From Cristatella mucedo (Eukaryota > Bryozoa > Phylactolaemata > Cristatellidae), in NCBI GenBank assembly GCA_009760855.2, contig WPIO01000126.1, positions 250,001 to 314,000 of the forward strand: 64,000 nucleotides of DNA, given 5' to 3'. The notes below the pieces were generated by a model. It had not been told where the DNA came from. It was given only the letters and a program-made list of their open reading frames with translations, and ran no database searches. How positions within the stretch are numbered: position 1 is the stretch's first letter; each line of letters starts with the position of its first letter. Of the stretch, positions 1 through 9,429 are shown one piece after another. The position numbers were made by a program, and so were the translations under genes.

Positions 1-235
1 TGTTACTGATCCAACTCCTTCTGCTAACGGCAGGTTTTCTATTTTGTCGCTGCCTAGTCTAAATTTTACTGACTGAAACATCCAAGCATCTGCACTATTA
101 ACTAACCCAAGTGCCAAGTTCTTGTTTGGAGCCACATGTTGATCACCAGCAGCAGTTTTTACTTACATTTGTCCTTCTATTAGTAAATATAAGTCAGTGA
201 GTACATAACAGATATTTTGTTCCCCGGGTACTGTA
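1..235 (-). pseudogene. Possible major capsid protein fragment of the Polinton (runs off left edge)
   Basis: Read on the minus strand, about 75 codons with one in-frame stop give a beta-rich stretch containing the visible motifs LTDLYLLIEGQ, then VAPNKNLALG, then FQSVKFRLGSDKIEN. The alternation of a beta strand, a 'V-x-N-x-L' turn and 'V-x-x-x-L-G-x-x-x-I-E' resembles the first jelly roll of Polinton/adintovirus-type capsid proteins. This is family resemblance by eye, not a search result. The reading continues off position 1. Upstream (higher coordinates) the frame decays into lysine-rich, stop-filled sequence. Confidence 0.35.
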
Positions 236-806
236 AAATTGTTTTAAGTTCTTTTGCTGCAACATCAAGCGCATTACCATCAGTTTAAAAAAGTTATTGA
301 TATTTAAAATTTCTAGTTGGGTATCTTCGCGGTATATAATCGTTTTACTACATAAAAGGGTCAATTAGAGCACCAGTCCTTTCTTCTCTATGCAGAAAAG
401 TAATTCTAATGTCTTTTCTGGATATACAATCCAGCTCCAATTTGTCTCGTTGTTTCTCCGTATCGATCGCCTATAATTATCTTTTATTTACATATTTCTC
501 TTCTATTACTCTTACTATTTCTCTAAATTACTCCTTCTATTTCTCGAAATGTCTATGGATCGTTTTCTTTTAACTTTTCCAAAAAACTTTTCATTTTTTA
601 TCATCAATGTCTTTGTTTTTGCTTTCTTTTTTTTATTCAATTTTTTTTTATCATTGCTTGTCGACTTTTCATATCTATTTCTTTTATTTTCTCTTAAACT
701 CCTTTGTCATCCAGTTCTGCTTTCCTCTGTGCATATTCTTGATTAATTTTTTTCTCTTTTTGTTTGAAGTTTAATAATTTTTGTTTGTTCATGCATTTCT
801 ATTTAT

Positions 807-941
807 TTATTTTTTGTGTTTACACCCAAATTTGTTACTAGAAATAACCGGAGCCACTTTTCTAGCTCGTCTTATCAAGCCACAAAATCCACATTTTCCA
901 GCAGTCATTATGTGATGTCCGTGTCTCGCACAACTCGCCAT
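807..941 (-). CDS. Small basic Cys/His-rich ORF (44 aa) inside the Polinton remnant
   Basis: An uninterrupted 44-codon ORF on the minus strand starting MASCARHGHH and containing CGFC and a terminal CKHKK. The spaced Cys and His residues (CxxxHxHH, CxxC, CxH) could bind zinc, and the middle is arginine-rich (LIRRARK). It begins 10 bp after the stop of the preceding 59-codon ORF, which suggests a shared transcript in the original element. It is intact although its surroundings are heavily mutated. I do not recognise the family. A chance ORF is possible at this length. Confidence 0.3.
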   Translation of the reverse strand: MASCARHGHHIMTAGKCGFCGLIRRARKVAPVISSNKFGCKHKK

Positions 942-951
942 CTATATATTA

Positions 952-1131
952 TTAACAAGTTTCCGTAGTTATTATTACATCAGAAACTTTATTTACTAGA
1001 TTATCATTTTTATCTGTTAGACCAAAAGTGATTGTGCTGGCGGCTTCAAAATCTCCTGTAGTAGGTAAAGGCATTAGATTTGGTATGTAGATATACTTAC
1101 CTCCAGGGTTTATATCTGCTATATCAATCAT
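952..1131 (-). CDS. Small ORF (59 aa) of unknown function inside the Polinton remnant
   Basis: A 59-codon uninterrupted minus-strand ORF beginning MIDIADINPGGKYIYIPNL and ending in a run of beta-branched residues before two consecutive stop codons. It has balanced, protein-like composition (Asp, Gly, Pro and Thr rather than the Phe/Lys/Ile expected from random AT-rich DNA). It sits directly upstream of the 44-codon Cys/His ORF on the same strand. It was probably a structural accessory protein of the Polinton, but this is inference from context. Confidence 0.3.
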   Translation of the reverse strand: MIDIADINPGGKYIYIPNLMPLPTTGDFEAASTITFGLTDKNDNLVNKVSDVIITTETC

Positions 1132-1805
1132 ATGTAAGGATTTAAATTGAACAAGGAATCCGGTTTTTCATCATAATTAATTTTTAGATTGACTCAATCA
1201 CAATTTACATTAAGTCTACTTACTCTTTTGTTATCGAGTAATAACAACATTTTTCCAAGTTTTTTATGTTCAAGCAAAGTATATTGCCTTTTTATAATGT
1301 TTCATAAATAATTCCACCCGATAAACTAGAGTAAAATTATCCTTGAGCGGTAAATCACATGCAAGTGCCTCTCATTAACTCATATACTTTGAGACATTCC
1401 AGAAGCAAGCATTGCTACATAAAGCTGCCACATAATCATCAACTGCTTGCACAACTAGTGCAAGTAGTGTGTCTTAAGTATCGTAAGAATACTGATAGTC
1501 TTCATGAAGAATAATTGAAGATTTAAATTAAAGTTAAAGGAGGAACACGCGGAAGGTTAAAAGCAATTTGTGAAAGTCAAAAGTCAAAATTTGTTAATTT
1601 AAGACCTTCTGATACTAGCACAGGAGCAGGAGTACTATCTAATGGACGTAAAATAGGATGTAGAGTAACCTTCTCATGGGCGTAAGTTGGGATTAGGAAT
1701 AAATAATGAGGAATTTATCAACTTAGATAATAGACTTAATAATAGACATATAAGGCTATTAATAACCAAAGGTTAAAAAAGAAAACCAAAGGAATACAAA
1801 TTAGG

Positions 1806-2152
1806 CCAGTAACTGATGCTGATGTAAGGAAATATGTAAAAGAATTGGGAATGCAGAAAGTTAGAGGTGTATCTGCTAGAGACGAGCTGTCAAACCTTGT
1901 TCCAAAGAAATATAATATTAGATATTTAATACTGAAATGTCTTATATAGAAATATATCGCTGAATTGCTGTAAAGAAATCTAATAATGATTCCTAGTACT
2001 TTGATTCATATGGAGCTCCATCAATGCCAGAAGTCGTCTCAGACTTTGGAGACGCACCAATTTATTTCTACTTTTCAATCGCAAAGCTATAATGATACAG
2101 ACTTTAGCAAACGTTTTTTGAAATTTCTAAAACTTATGCAAAGTAATAACTA
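1806..2152 (+). pseudogene. Adenain-like cysteine protease (PRO) of the Polinton, inactivated
   Basis: Plus-strand reading, with frame changes, shows VRKYVKELG and VRGVSARDEL at the N-terminal side, then YFDSYGAP followed by PEVV, then RFLKFLKLM. These resemble, in order, the substrate-side helix, the conserved 'YFDS-G' strand-turn and the C-terminal helix of the adenovirus-type (C5/ULP1-like) protease that matures capsids in Polintons. The region expected to carry the catalytic histidine is corrupted by a stop, and the expected catalytic cysteine is not visible, so the gene is dead. It is on the opposite strand from the polymerase and capsid-like remnants. Confidence 0.6.
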
Positions 2153-2454
2153 AGGGAAAACAACGGGAGAATTATTGAATTAATTTATATTCTAAACATT
2201 TTTTAAAACCTATACAGGTAGAAATGTCAGGAAATTAAACAAAAGTAAAACTCAATAACCTAATGTTTTATTTCTCAGATAAATTAGAACAGAAATATAA
2301 AACTCTAAAATACTAATTCTAAAAGATTCACCGATTAGAGTTAAAGTGGAAGGAAAAATGTTCAAAATACTCAAAACAATATCTTAATTTATACACTTAT
2401 ATAAATTCATCTGCTAATCTAAAACAAAAGGTTAGCGAATTAATTAACATTGCT

Positions 2455-2928
2455 AGCGCAAAACTTATTTTACCAGTTAAAGAAAAAATCAGCCATTAAA
2501 AGTAAGATTTTACATCGGGCCAAATGATACTATTGCTTATTATAAGAGTAATACGAAGATTGAAATTAGAGGACCCCAAGATATTATTTCAAAATGAGGA
2601 TCTGTTTAGTGTAACAGGACTAGCACATAGCAATCAATCGTTTGCAGAGCGTGAAGTGTTTCATCCAGGTGATCTACAGAACTGCACGAGCTGTTGTTTT
2701 TTTAGTTTAGTAAGATTCTTTAGTGCTTGCTTTAGTGCTTGCTTAACTTCTTGCATAACTCTTAATTCTACTAATGTTGAACGACTAGAAACTTTGCCTA
2801 TCAGAAATTGTTCAGCCATTAAGTCATTCAACCAAAGACCCAATTTAAACTTTGCAGACTTTACTCACGCAACAATCTTAGTCTCTTTTCTAGCATATTT
2901 TGGTTTGGATCTAATACAATTCTTCTAA
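2455..2928 (+). pseudogene. Decayed Polinton-region coding stretch, plus strand, unrecognised
   Basis: Short open stretches (for example a segment beginning FYIGPNDTIAYYKS near 2,510) follow the protease remnant on the same strand, and a longer frame runs 2,524-2,928. The opposite strand is also partly open here. The composition is protein-like but no family is recognisable and the reading changes frame several times. Confidence 0.2.
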
Positions 2929-3660
2929 AAGCTAATTCTGCTATCACTAGGTCAGATAGGTTTCTAATCTGTGTTCTTTCTGGCCCCTTCATACTACTAG
3001 ATTCAGTAAAATTATGATCATGAATTAGAGTTGTATTACCAAGATCATTGCTACCCATGTATCCTTGTTCTATTTTTTATTTAAATTTAGTTCCTGGTCC
3101 GGCATAAGAATATCTTTCATATTAACAACTCAGTATTTACCTGCAAAAATTTCTTAGCTTTTAACTCCACAATTTAAGATGAAACTCTCTTTCTCCAGAT
3201 ATCTTGTTTATAAAATCTACTATTCCAGATTCAACTTTCCTATTCACTTTTAATTGTGAAGTACTAAATCTAATTATTAGTCTGTTTTCAGATATTTTCC
3301 TTTTATTTATTTTAGATAACTCTGTTTGAGTTACCAATACTCCAAACATCTCCAGTTAGATTACCTAATGACAATCTTAATGAAACAGGCTCAGTCGATT
3401 GTGAAAATATTCTCAATTGAACATTGCTTTTCCCTAAATCCTTAGAAACACAGCCCGTACCTAGATACATAAGACTTTTTTAAACTTTGCTTTTAACTTG
3501 TCTCCAAGTTTAGCATTGCTTTATATATTTCATCTTGTGATTTACTTTCTGCATGCAGCTTTTCTAGAAATATTGCGGATTCTGCTTTATTGTCACATAT
3601 GTTTTACCTCCAATTTTCAAGCTCACTACAGCTTTTAAACTTTCTTTCTTAAAGCTCTAG
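2661..3660 (-). pseudogene. Decayed minus-strand protein, possible Polinton structural gene
   Basis: Consecutive minus-strand frames 3,349-3,161, 3,058-2,861 and 2,843-2,661 read like one protein broken by frameshifts. Visible pieces include FINKISGEREFHL, RNLSDLVIAELAFRRIV and a coiled-coil-like C-terminal part with repeated QALK/LTKLKK. Upstream, 3,660-3,350 adds further in-phase fragments. No family is recognised. It could be a virion component of the Polinton, judged only from location. Confidence 0.25.
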
Positions 3661-4382
3661 AAGAATTCAACTAAATTATTTCATTTTCAAGATAATTCAA
3701 TCTATAATTATCTTCAGAAAATTTTCTTTTGTACTCATATTGATATCAATATCACTTCTGAGTAACTTTATCATCTTTTTCAAATCTGAAATGGCTTTAT
3801 TTAAACTAGAACTTTGTGCGCTTAATGCACTCTTTCTTCCTCGTGAATTATCTTTGGCGTTGCTTAAGCTGTATTACATTATTATAAGAACAATCTTCTT
3901 AATGAATCCTGTTACATTAATACCAACTGTTGTGCCTGCAATTTCTACTTTAGTTTATATACTTGCTATAATAGCTGAAATAGCGGGTAATAAATACCCC
4001 ACCACTTCGAACGTCAAGAAAATTCTTAGATCATGATTTAAGATCTAACTCTGATGCTGATGCGTCTCAGTAAACTCTTTTCCAAATGTATTGCCGAAGA
4101 ACTTAAAAGGATCTGAATACAAATCTGAATTACTTTATTTCAGTATCTAATCATTTTTCTTTAATGTTAAAACCAACATCTAAGCTAACTATAATTTTGT
4201 ATAGACTGTCTTTATTCTCAGCAGTAGTTTTCCAACTTACATGTCAATGTTTTTGAGATGAGAAATCATCGACTATTTTTTTTAATAATGATACTAGATC
4301 AAAAATGCCACCTATTTCATCCATGAAACCTCCTAATGTTTTAGTAGCAGCTTCAATAGCTTTAAAACAATTCAAATACCTT

Positions 4383-4562
4383 CGAACAATTGTTGTCACT
4401 AGATGCACTTAAACTTAGTTTCATTACTATTGTTGGTGCAACTTTATAAACTGCTTTTAAAGCAACGTCACTAGCTGATGCTATCCCTGACACCATATAT
4501 TTAGTAGTGGCAAGTTTTGATTTTATGCCTGCACCAATACCTAACCCAACCAGTCTCTTTGA
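4383..4562 (-). pseudogene. Decayed Gly/Ala/Ser-rich hydrophobic segment, unrecognised
   Basis: About 60 open codons on the minus strand starting near KRLVGLGIGAGIKSKLAT and continuing SGIASASDVALKAVYK. The small-residue-rich, weakly hydrophobic composition suggests a membrane-interacting or internal virion protein. Both ends decay into stops. Another hydrophobic stretch with similar character lies at 3,950-4,035. Function is not determinable. Confidence 0.2.
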
Positions 4563-4814
4563 TAGTGAGACAGCTACTGGAATTTAAAGCTGTATCAATT
4601 TTATTAGTCGAAGACATATTCAACTTAATCAGATTCCTGAGTATAGCTGACCACAACTTAATTTATTTTTTCTCCATATAATAATCTTTCATAGAGTTTA
4701 TTACTTAGATCATCTAATCATTCCGCATGCAGATGTATTCCTTATTGGGAAAAGGGAGGGACTTTACTTTTTTGCGTATGTTACCACAACATGCACTCTC
4801 ACAGTTGAAATCGG

Positions 4815-5281
4815 ATGACGAGTTGTCTATTGAATTATAAAAATGGTGAAGAGCAGGCTTTTGTAACTTGTTATTTAGTTACACATTTAATGCTTTGGAG
4901 ACAATCTCTCAGCGGAAGAGGGACTTTACTGTCAGATTGGAATTGTGGTTCTAATAGAATCATTAACATTGGTCAATTAGTAAATGTTTCCGATGCAATT
5001 ATACTAGAATATGTTCTTTCTTCTGATTTTCAGGAACATTTTGGTGCTATTTCAGCAATATTAACAGTGTCCAATAACTGGTTAACTAATTTTTGAGCAA
5101 ATATGGAATCTCAACCTGCTCCGGAAACATCTATGGTATCGGTGCTAGTTCCACTGATAGAACAATGGTGGTTGCGAAAGCAATAGAATCTAAAATAACT
5201 AGTTGTGGATTAATAAAGTTCTCAATTCGTTTGATCAAAAACAAATGTAAGGTTAGACATGGGAAACAATACAATTATTAA
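4815..5281 (+). other. Open stretch in the Polinton region, coding status unclear
   Basis: Two overlapping plus-strand frames (93 codons at 4,815-5,096 and 62 codons at 5,093-5,281) are open, but the minus strand also has long open stretches. Neither shows a recognisable motif. They are listed only to account for this interval, and chance ORFs are a real alternative. Confidence 0.15.
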
Positions 5282-5640
5282 GTTGAGTACTGGAGGAAAT
5301 GCATAAGCCAAGTGAAGTATGCACGCACCGAGCGTGACTTTCGGACCCAGAGGCGAGCGTCGGCCTCGGTGTCGCCGTTCGTCGTAGGAGCTCTCGCCTT
5401 GTGAAACCCGGCAATGATCGGTGCCTCGACGCACTCGGCGTCAACTCAGCATACCGGAGGTTATTCTGCCGGAAGCTGCGCGTGAGCGCTGTGGTATGCG
5501 GCTGTGCCGAGGTGTGGGCCCAGTTCTCGGCGAAGAGAGGCGACCTTGTCTTTCGGCATGATGACGCTCAGCCCGCGGGAGAGAACGGCACGCTACCTGC
5601 GCTTGTGAAATATTACAATTCTGTAGTTAAAATTTGTTTC

Positions 5641-5692
5641 TAGCGAAACCTATTTTTCTAAGTAAGTAGCGAAACCTATTTTTCTAAGTAAG
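5641..5692 (+). repeat. 26-bp direct tandem duplication
   Basis: The 26-bp sequence starting tagcgaaacctatttttcta occurs twice in immediate succession (5,641-5,666 and 5,667-5,692) without a mismatch, just upstream of the LINE-A tail. A recent slippage or repair event is likely. Confidence 0.9.
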
Positions 5693-5739
5693 TAGGATTA
5701 AAAATGAGCAATGATGTAACAGCATAAAAAGTCGAATGT

Positions 5740-5787
5740 AAAGCGCCTAGAAAGAGATTAAGTTCTCTGAGGGCGCTTTATCAAGTA

Positions 5788-5822
<35 letters not shown>
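5740..5822 (+). repeat. LINE-A 3'-end hairpin and (ATT)n tail, type example
   Basis: This is the clearest copy of the 3' end shared by all LINE-A elements here. It has 8-bp perfect outer arms (AAAGCGCC / GGCGCTTT), an inner AGAGA/TCTCT pair that can extend the fold, a spacer ending in GTACATT, and a trinucleotide tail of ATT units. Stem-loop 3' ends followed by short tandem repeats are typical of CR1/L2-clade LINEs, whose reverse transcriptase recognises the RNA 3' end. Confidence 0.75.
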
Positions 5823-5824
<2 letters not shown>

Positions 5825-5826
5825 AG

Positions 5827-6690
5827 CAACTACTTGCTTAGGCCAATTAAACCATTAGATTGTTTGTCAAAATTATCTGATGTAAGATTTTCGAAATGAA
5901 CTTATTCTAAACTGGTAATGGAAATAGTAAATATTGATCCAGCTGAATTAGCTTTAAATAATACACGGATAACAGGGCGTTTCACGTTGTTAAAACTAGA
6001 ACTAGTTCAATTAATTATTTTATTTGTAAAATAGTTGTGATAGTACAAAAGTTTATGAAATGATAACATCGTATATTGAAATATATATACAGGATGAAAA
6101 ATCAGTAATTGTTAGCGACAGCTACCACCATTTTGCACATAGATCCTTGAGATTCTTGGCGCATCAACAAACTTCATACTCACCAGTCAATTAGGTTTAC
6201 AATTCTTTGGAATCGAAAGAAATATGCTACTACTAACTAGTTTGATTACAAACTCTAACATCACAGCATAAATCCTTATGACACAAGGAGCTATTAACTT
6301 TCAAATAAAAAATGTATCAAATTAATAGTTATTTTTCCAAAGTTAGTTTATATTGGTAACATTTCAACTCTAAGCTCTAACAATTGCATTGATAGTAAAA
6401 AAAGTTTTGTTTTCAAAAACTCGATAGCATTTAAAAAAAATTGATGGATGGGTAATTTTAAAATTGAAATGTTCCGTATTAACTTACTTTGTGAAATTAT
6501 TTAGAAGATAACTACCAAGATTACAATAGGAAGAAGTGAAATAATTATGAATAAAATAAATCAAGCAGAATCGGAAGCAATTGAAAGATTAAGAAATTAT
6601 TGAAATAAAAACCTGATCTTAAATGTATAATGATATCCTCCAATCAGGGTCTTCTTGAATAAACTCTTTAGCTAAAGCATTAGCTGATAA
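5827..6690. other. AT-rich Polinton-derived DNA, no recognisable gene
   Basis: Short open stretches occur on both strands (for example a plus-strand segment near 5,920-6,010 containing IDPAELALNNTR) but no motif could be tied to a family. It is treated as decayed interior of the Polinton because of composition and position. Confidence 0.3.
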
Positions 6691-6699
6691 ATATACTCT

Positions 6700-7500
6700 G
6701 TTACTCGCTGCCTTTGGACAGTTCATTAATTTTTTCAATGTTATCTGATAAAGCATCTGACTTTAGTTGATTTATTGTAGAAATCTTAAAATCTGCTAAG
6801 GCATTAGAAAACATACTTCCATCTCTAACTTTACTAGAAATATTGGCCGTACATGAATTGTTTGGTGGCATTCTAAGACATTTATAATTAATTACAATCT
6901 TAATGATTCAAGCAATGAATAGTGAATATCTGCAATGTACCACATTGACATAGTATAAAGTAAAAAGTCTTAGATTGATTAGATTCTTTAGATTGAGTAA
7001 CAACATTATTCAACCCATCTTTACACCTTACATCCACTGGCATTGGAAAACTTGCCATTCTATATCATGCATTTTTTATTGATGTGTTTGAGTTGCAGCA
7101 GCAGCAGCTTGTGGTATGGCACTAGGTCCACTTGATATGTCTGGTAAGATAGCAACTACCGGGCTTAATTTCAGATACACCTGCTATTAGAGCGGATTCA
7201 GTTGGAAGGTAACTAGCAATCCAAGAAGTATAAGATGAAATTTCTTCTTCCGTATCAAGAAGAACGTCAACCTTAGAACACATCTAAGTTGTATATAAAG
7301 TCACTAGGTGCTTGAGTTAATCCGGAACTAAGAATTGTGTGTATTTCAGATTCGCACTAAGCAATGTAAAACTCCTTAGCATTATAATCAGTGTAAGTTG
7401 AAATATCTTATTAAGTAAGTAAGTTTAAATATTCATATTCATCTCCAAATAGGGTCTCTTGAGAATATGGACTAACACTTGATTGAGAATCCTTTGAAAT
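6700..7500 (-). pseudogene. Decayed minus-strand protein in Polinton remnant, unrecognised
   Basis: The minus strand reads as one degraded protein. An open stretch of about 49 codons at roughly 7,270-7,125 includes SSYTSWIASYLPTESAL, followed after frameshifts by an alanine-rich part (SGPSAIPQAAAAA) and then by MPPNNSCTANISSKVRDG near 6,870 with a helical tail (INQLKSDALSDNIEKI). Its size and position fit a Polinton structural or accessory gene but I do not recognise it. Confidence 0.25.
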
Positions 7501-7870
7501 TACTCTTTTAAAATAAATAAATTATGTTTTCTAATCATGATTATTCATATATTGAAAGTGTGGCAGTACCCTATAGTTTCTTTAATCCTTTACTGCCCAT
7601 CGGCAGTTGAACAAATACCCCAATTAAGCCAATAACACTTTCAATCAAATGCCGATAGTACACTTTTTGAATACTATTTTGTCAAAATAATGTATCATTT
7701 TCGACCAATCTTACGAAACTTTCTCATTAATGTTTCCTAAAATCTTTCATAGTATCATAATCAATAATCACATCTTTATGAAGAAAATCGTTTTCCTTAT
7801 TTAGATAATCAAGATATGCCCGATGTTTTAATTTTCACACTTAAAAACACTAGATATATAGTTACATCTA

Positions 7871-8003
7871 ATTAATTTGTATAGCGCCCTACGATAACTT
7901 ACTCTCTATTCAGGCGCTTCACATATGCCTCTGCGTTCGAGCCCATGACCTCAACCAGACCTTGGCCGGGGCGAGCACCTTAACCGCTGGACCAAACCAG
8001 CTA
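7871..8003 (-). mobile_element. SINE-A copy (tRNA-derived, LINE-type tail)
   Basis: Minus-strand copy of the SINE at 26,270. In plus-strand order it starts with the reversed hairpin tail (TTTGTATAGCGCCC ... GGCGCTTC) and ends with the reversed tRNA-like head (gttcgagccc is the B-box region; accttaaccgctgg is the A-box side). It is inserted in the Polinton. The copy is moderately diverged from the other two. Confidence 0.7.
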
Positions 8004-8089
8004 GATGGTGCTCCTTTTACCTTATTCATGAATGAATCACAATCCCTATTAGTGTTAACAGAATAAACTATATTAGATTTGACGACCAG

Positions 8090-9060
8090 TTATCTGCCTG
8101 CGGACTCGCTTCGCTGAGTCATAGTGGTTCCAAGAAGACAACGCTGCGTCATCTTGCTGTTTGACGGAAGTGGACCGTCTTGCCACATGACGCAAGTGCG
8201 CCATCTTGCGGCGTGCGGACTTTGTAATGTATCTCCGTCTGAAACTCCACAAAGCCTCGAAGACATTGTGGTTGTGACGCAAGAGAGTTTTGCATAGCGC
8301 ACTCACAGCCTAAGAGGCTTAAGGTACGCATTCGCTAGCCAACAGACTTTATCTCAAGCAACAAAAAGAAATTGTGAAGCACAGCAGTGTAAGAAGTGCA
8401 GTTGAGGTAGTGAGTAGCGTAGAAGTAGCAGCTCAGGACCGCTGGAAAGAGTGTGCCATAGTCGGCAGCAGGAGAGTAGTTGTCGTTGCATAAGAATTCT
8501 GGAAGCGAGTTTCACAGTCTAGGACCTGCAGAGCTAAAGCTTCTGTTGCCAACGGTCTTTAAGCGGAGGAATGGAACAGCTAATTTATTGTTCATACAGG
8601 ACCTGAGGGTATGAGAAGGCTGAAACTGATACAGCAGTTCAGCTAGGTATGGAGGAGCCAAGCCGTGGCGGGCCTTGTGGGTCAGCGTAAGAACTTTGCT
8701 CTGTATCCGTTGATCAACCGGCAGCTATCTCAGCTCTTTTAGCTAAGGAGACGCGTGGTCAATGCTCTTGGACTTGAAAACTAGCCTTGCAACCATATTC
8801 ATAGCCATTTGCAGGGGCCTAGTTGCTTTTTTGTTAGCCCAGCCAAAAGGAAACTACAATAATCAAGCCGAGGCAGAACTAAGGAGCTAGTCAAATTTTT
8901 TGCCAGCCGCTGTGGGAAACAGCTAATTATCTTTGATAGGGATCGGATGGGATGGCTAACTGCAGAAGCAGTCTTCTGAATGAAGCTTTTATAATTTAGG
9001 CAGCTTTCGAAAACAAAACCTAAATTTCGAGCATGCTGTGATGGTCGCACGACAGCATCA
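8090..9060 (-). mobile_element. LINE-B, 5'-truncated copy (CR1/L2-type), minus strand
   Basis: The minus-strand frame 9,050-8,799 encodes the C-terminal end of a LINE ORF2 product, with SLVLPRLDYCSFLLAGLTKK typical of the region downstream of the reverse transcriptase. The following 3' part (8,800-8,100) matches the + strand at about 28,430-28,945, including the shared GTCTGTTGGCTAGC and GGAGATACATTA end regions, so the two define a second LINE family distinct from LINE-A. It is 5'-truncated and inserted into the Polinton. Confidence 0.6.
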
Positions 9061-9169
9061 CCTATTAGAAGAGCAAAGCCTTCTAATCGGCTGCGTCAGT
9101 CAAACCATCGGCGGCGTTAGATTCTCCGGCTGCCAGTGACCTGCCTATTAAATACGATCGTGCGTACGT

Positions 9170-9256
9170 GTTATCGTTTATTTATATTGTATATTTATAT
9201 ATTATTATGTATGTTTATATATATCGTTTATTATCGTATTATTATATATCGTTTCG
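9170..9256. repeat. AT-rich simple-sequence tract
   Basis: Imperfect TATCGTTTA / TTATATAT repetition between LINE-B and LINE-A. No coding or regulatory interpretation. Confidence 0.6.
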
Positions 9257-9429
9257 TTGTGGCCTTTCAAATGCATTCACTATATTGCTGTTGCTGAAGT
9301 CCACGAATTGCGTATTAAAAAAAGGAAAGTGCTGCGTAGCCTAAGAAGGGGGCGCGACCGGATGCCCCGCACGATTGGTTTTCGCAGCAGCGTCTCGAAC
9401 CACACCGCACGTTCTCCCTCAAGCAATCC

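Larger units (their letters stand above)
5285..5826 (+). mobile_element. GC-rich insert ending in a LINE-A 3' tail
   Basis: A strongly GC-rich block (5,285-5,620) interrupts AT-rich Polinton DNA and is followed by a LINE-A-type 3' end: a hairpin with arms AAAGCGCC (5,740-5,747) and GGCGCTTT (5,772-5,779), then (ATT)n to about 5,822. The GC-rich part does not match the LINE ORF seen elsewhere. It may be host sequence carried along with a LINE insertion, or an older separate insertion. A frame of 80 codons (5,401-5,643) exists but has no recognised domain. Confidence 0.5.

Noticed and set aside
3740-4036. 98-codon hydrophobic ORF as a real membrane protein
   Set aside because: It overlaps minus-strand decayed coding sequence and has AT-rich, Ile/Leu/Phe-dominated composition expected of a chance frame.
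5500-5600. Histone H3-like string IMPKD followed by RR on the minus strand
   Set aside because: Only about seven residues agree, the flanking reading has stops and does not align with H3, so I treat it as coincidence within the GC-rich insert.
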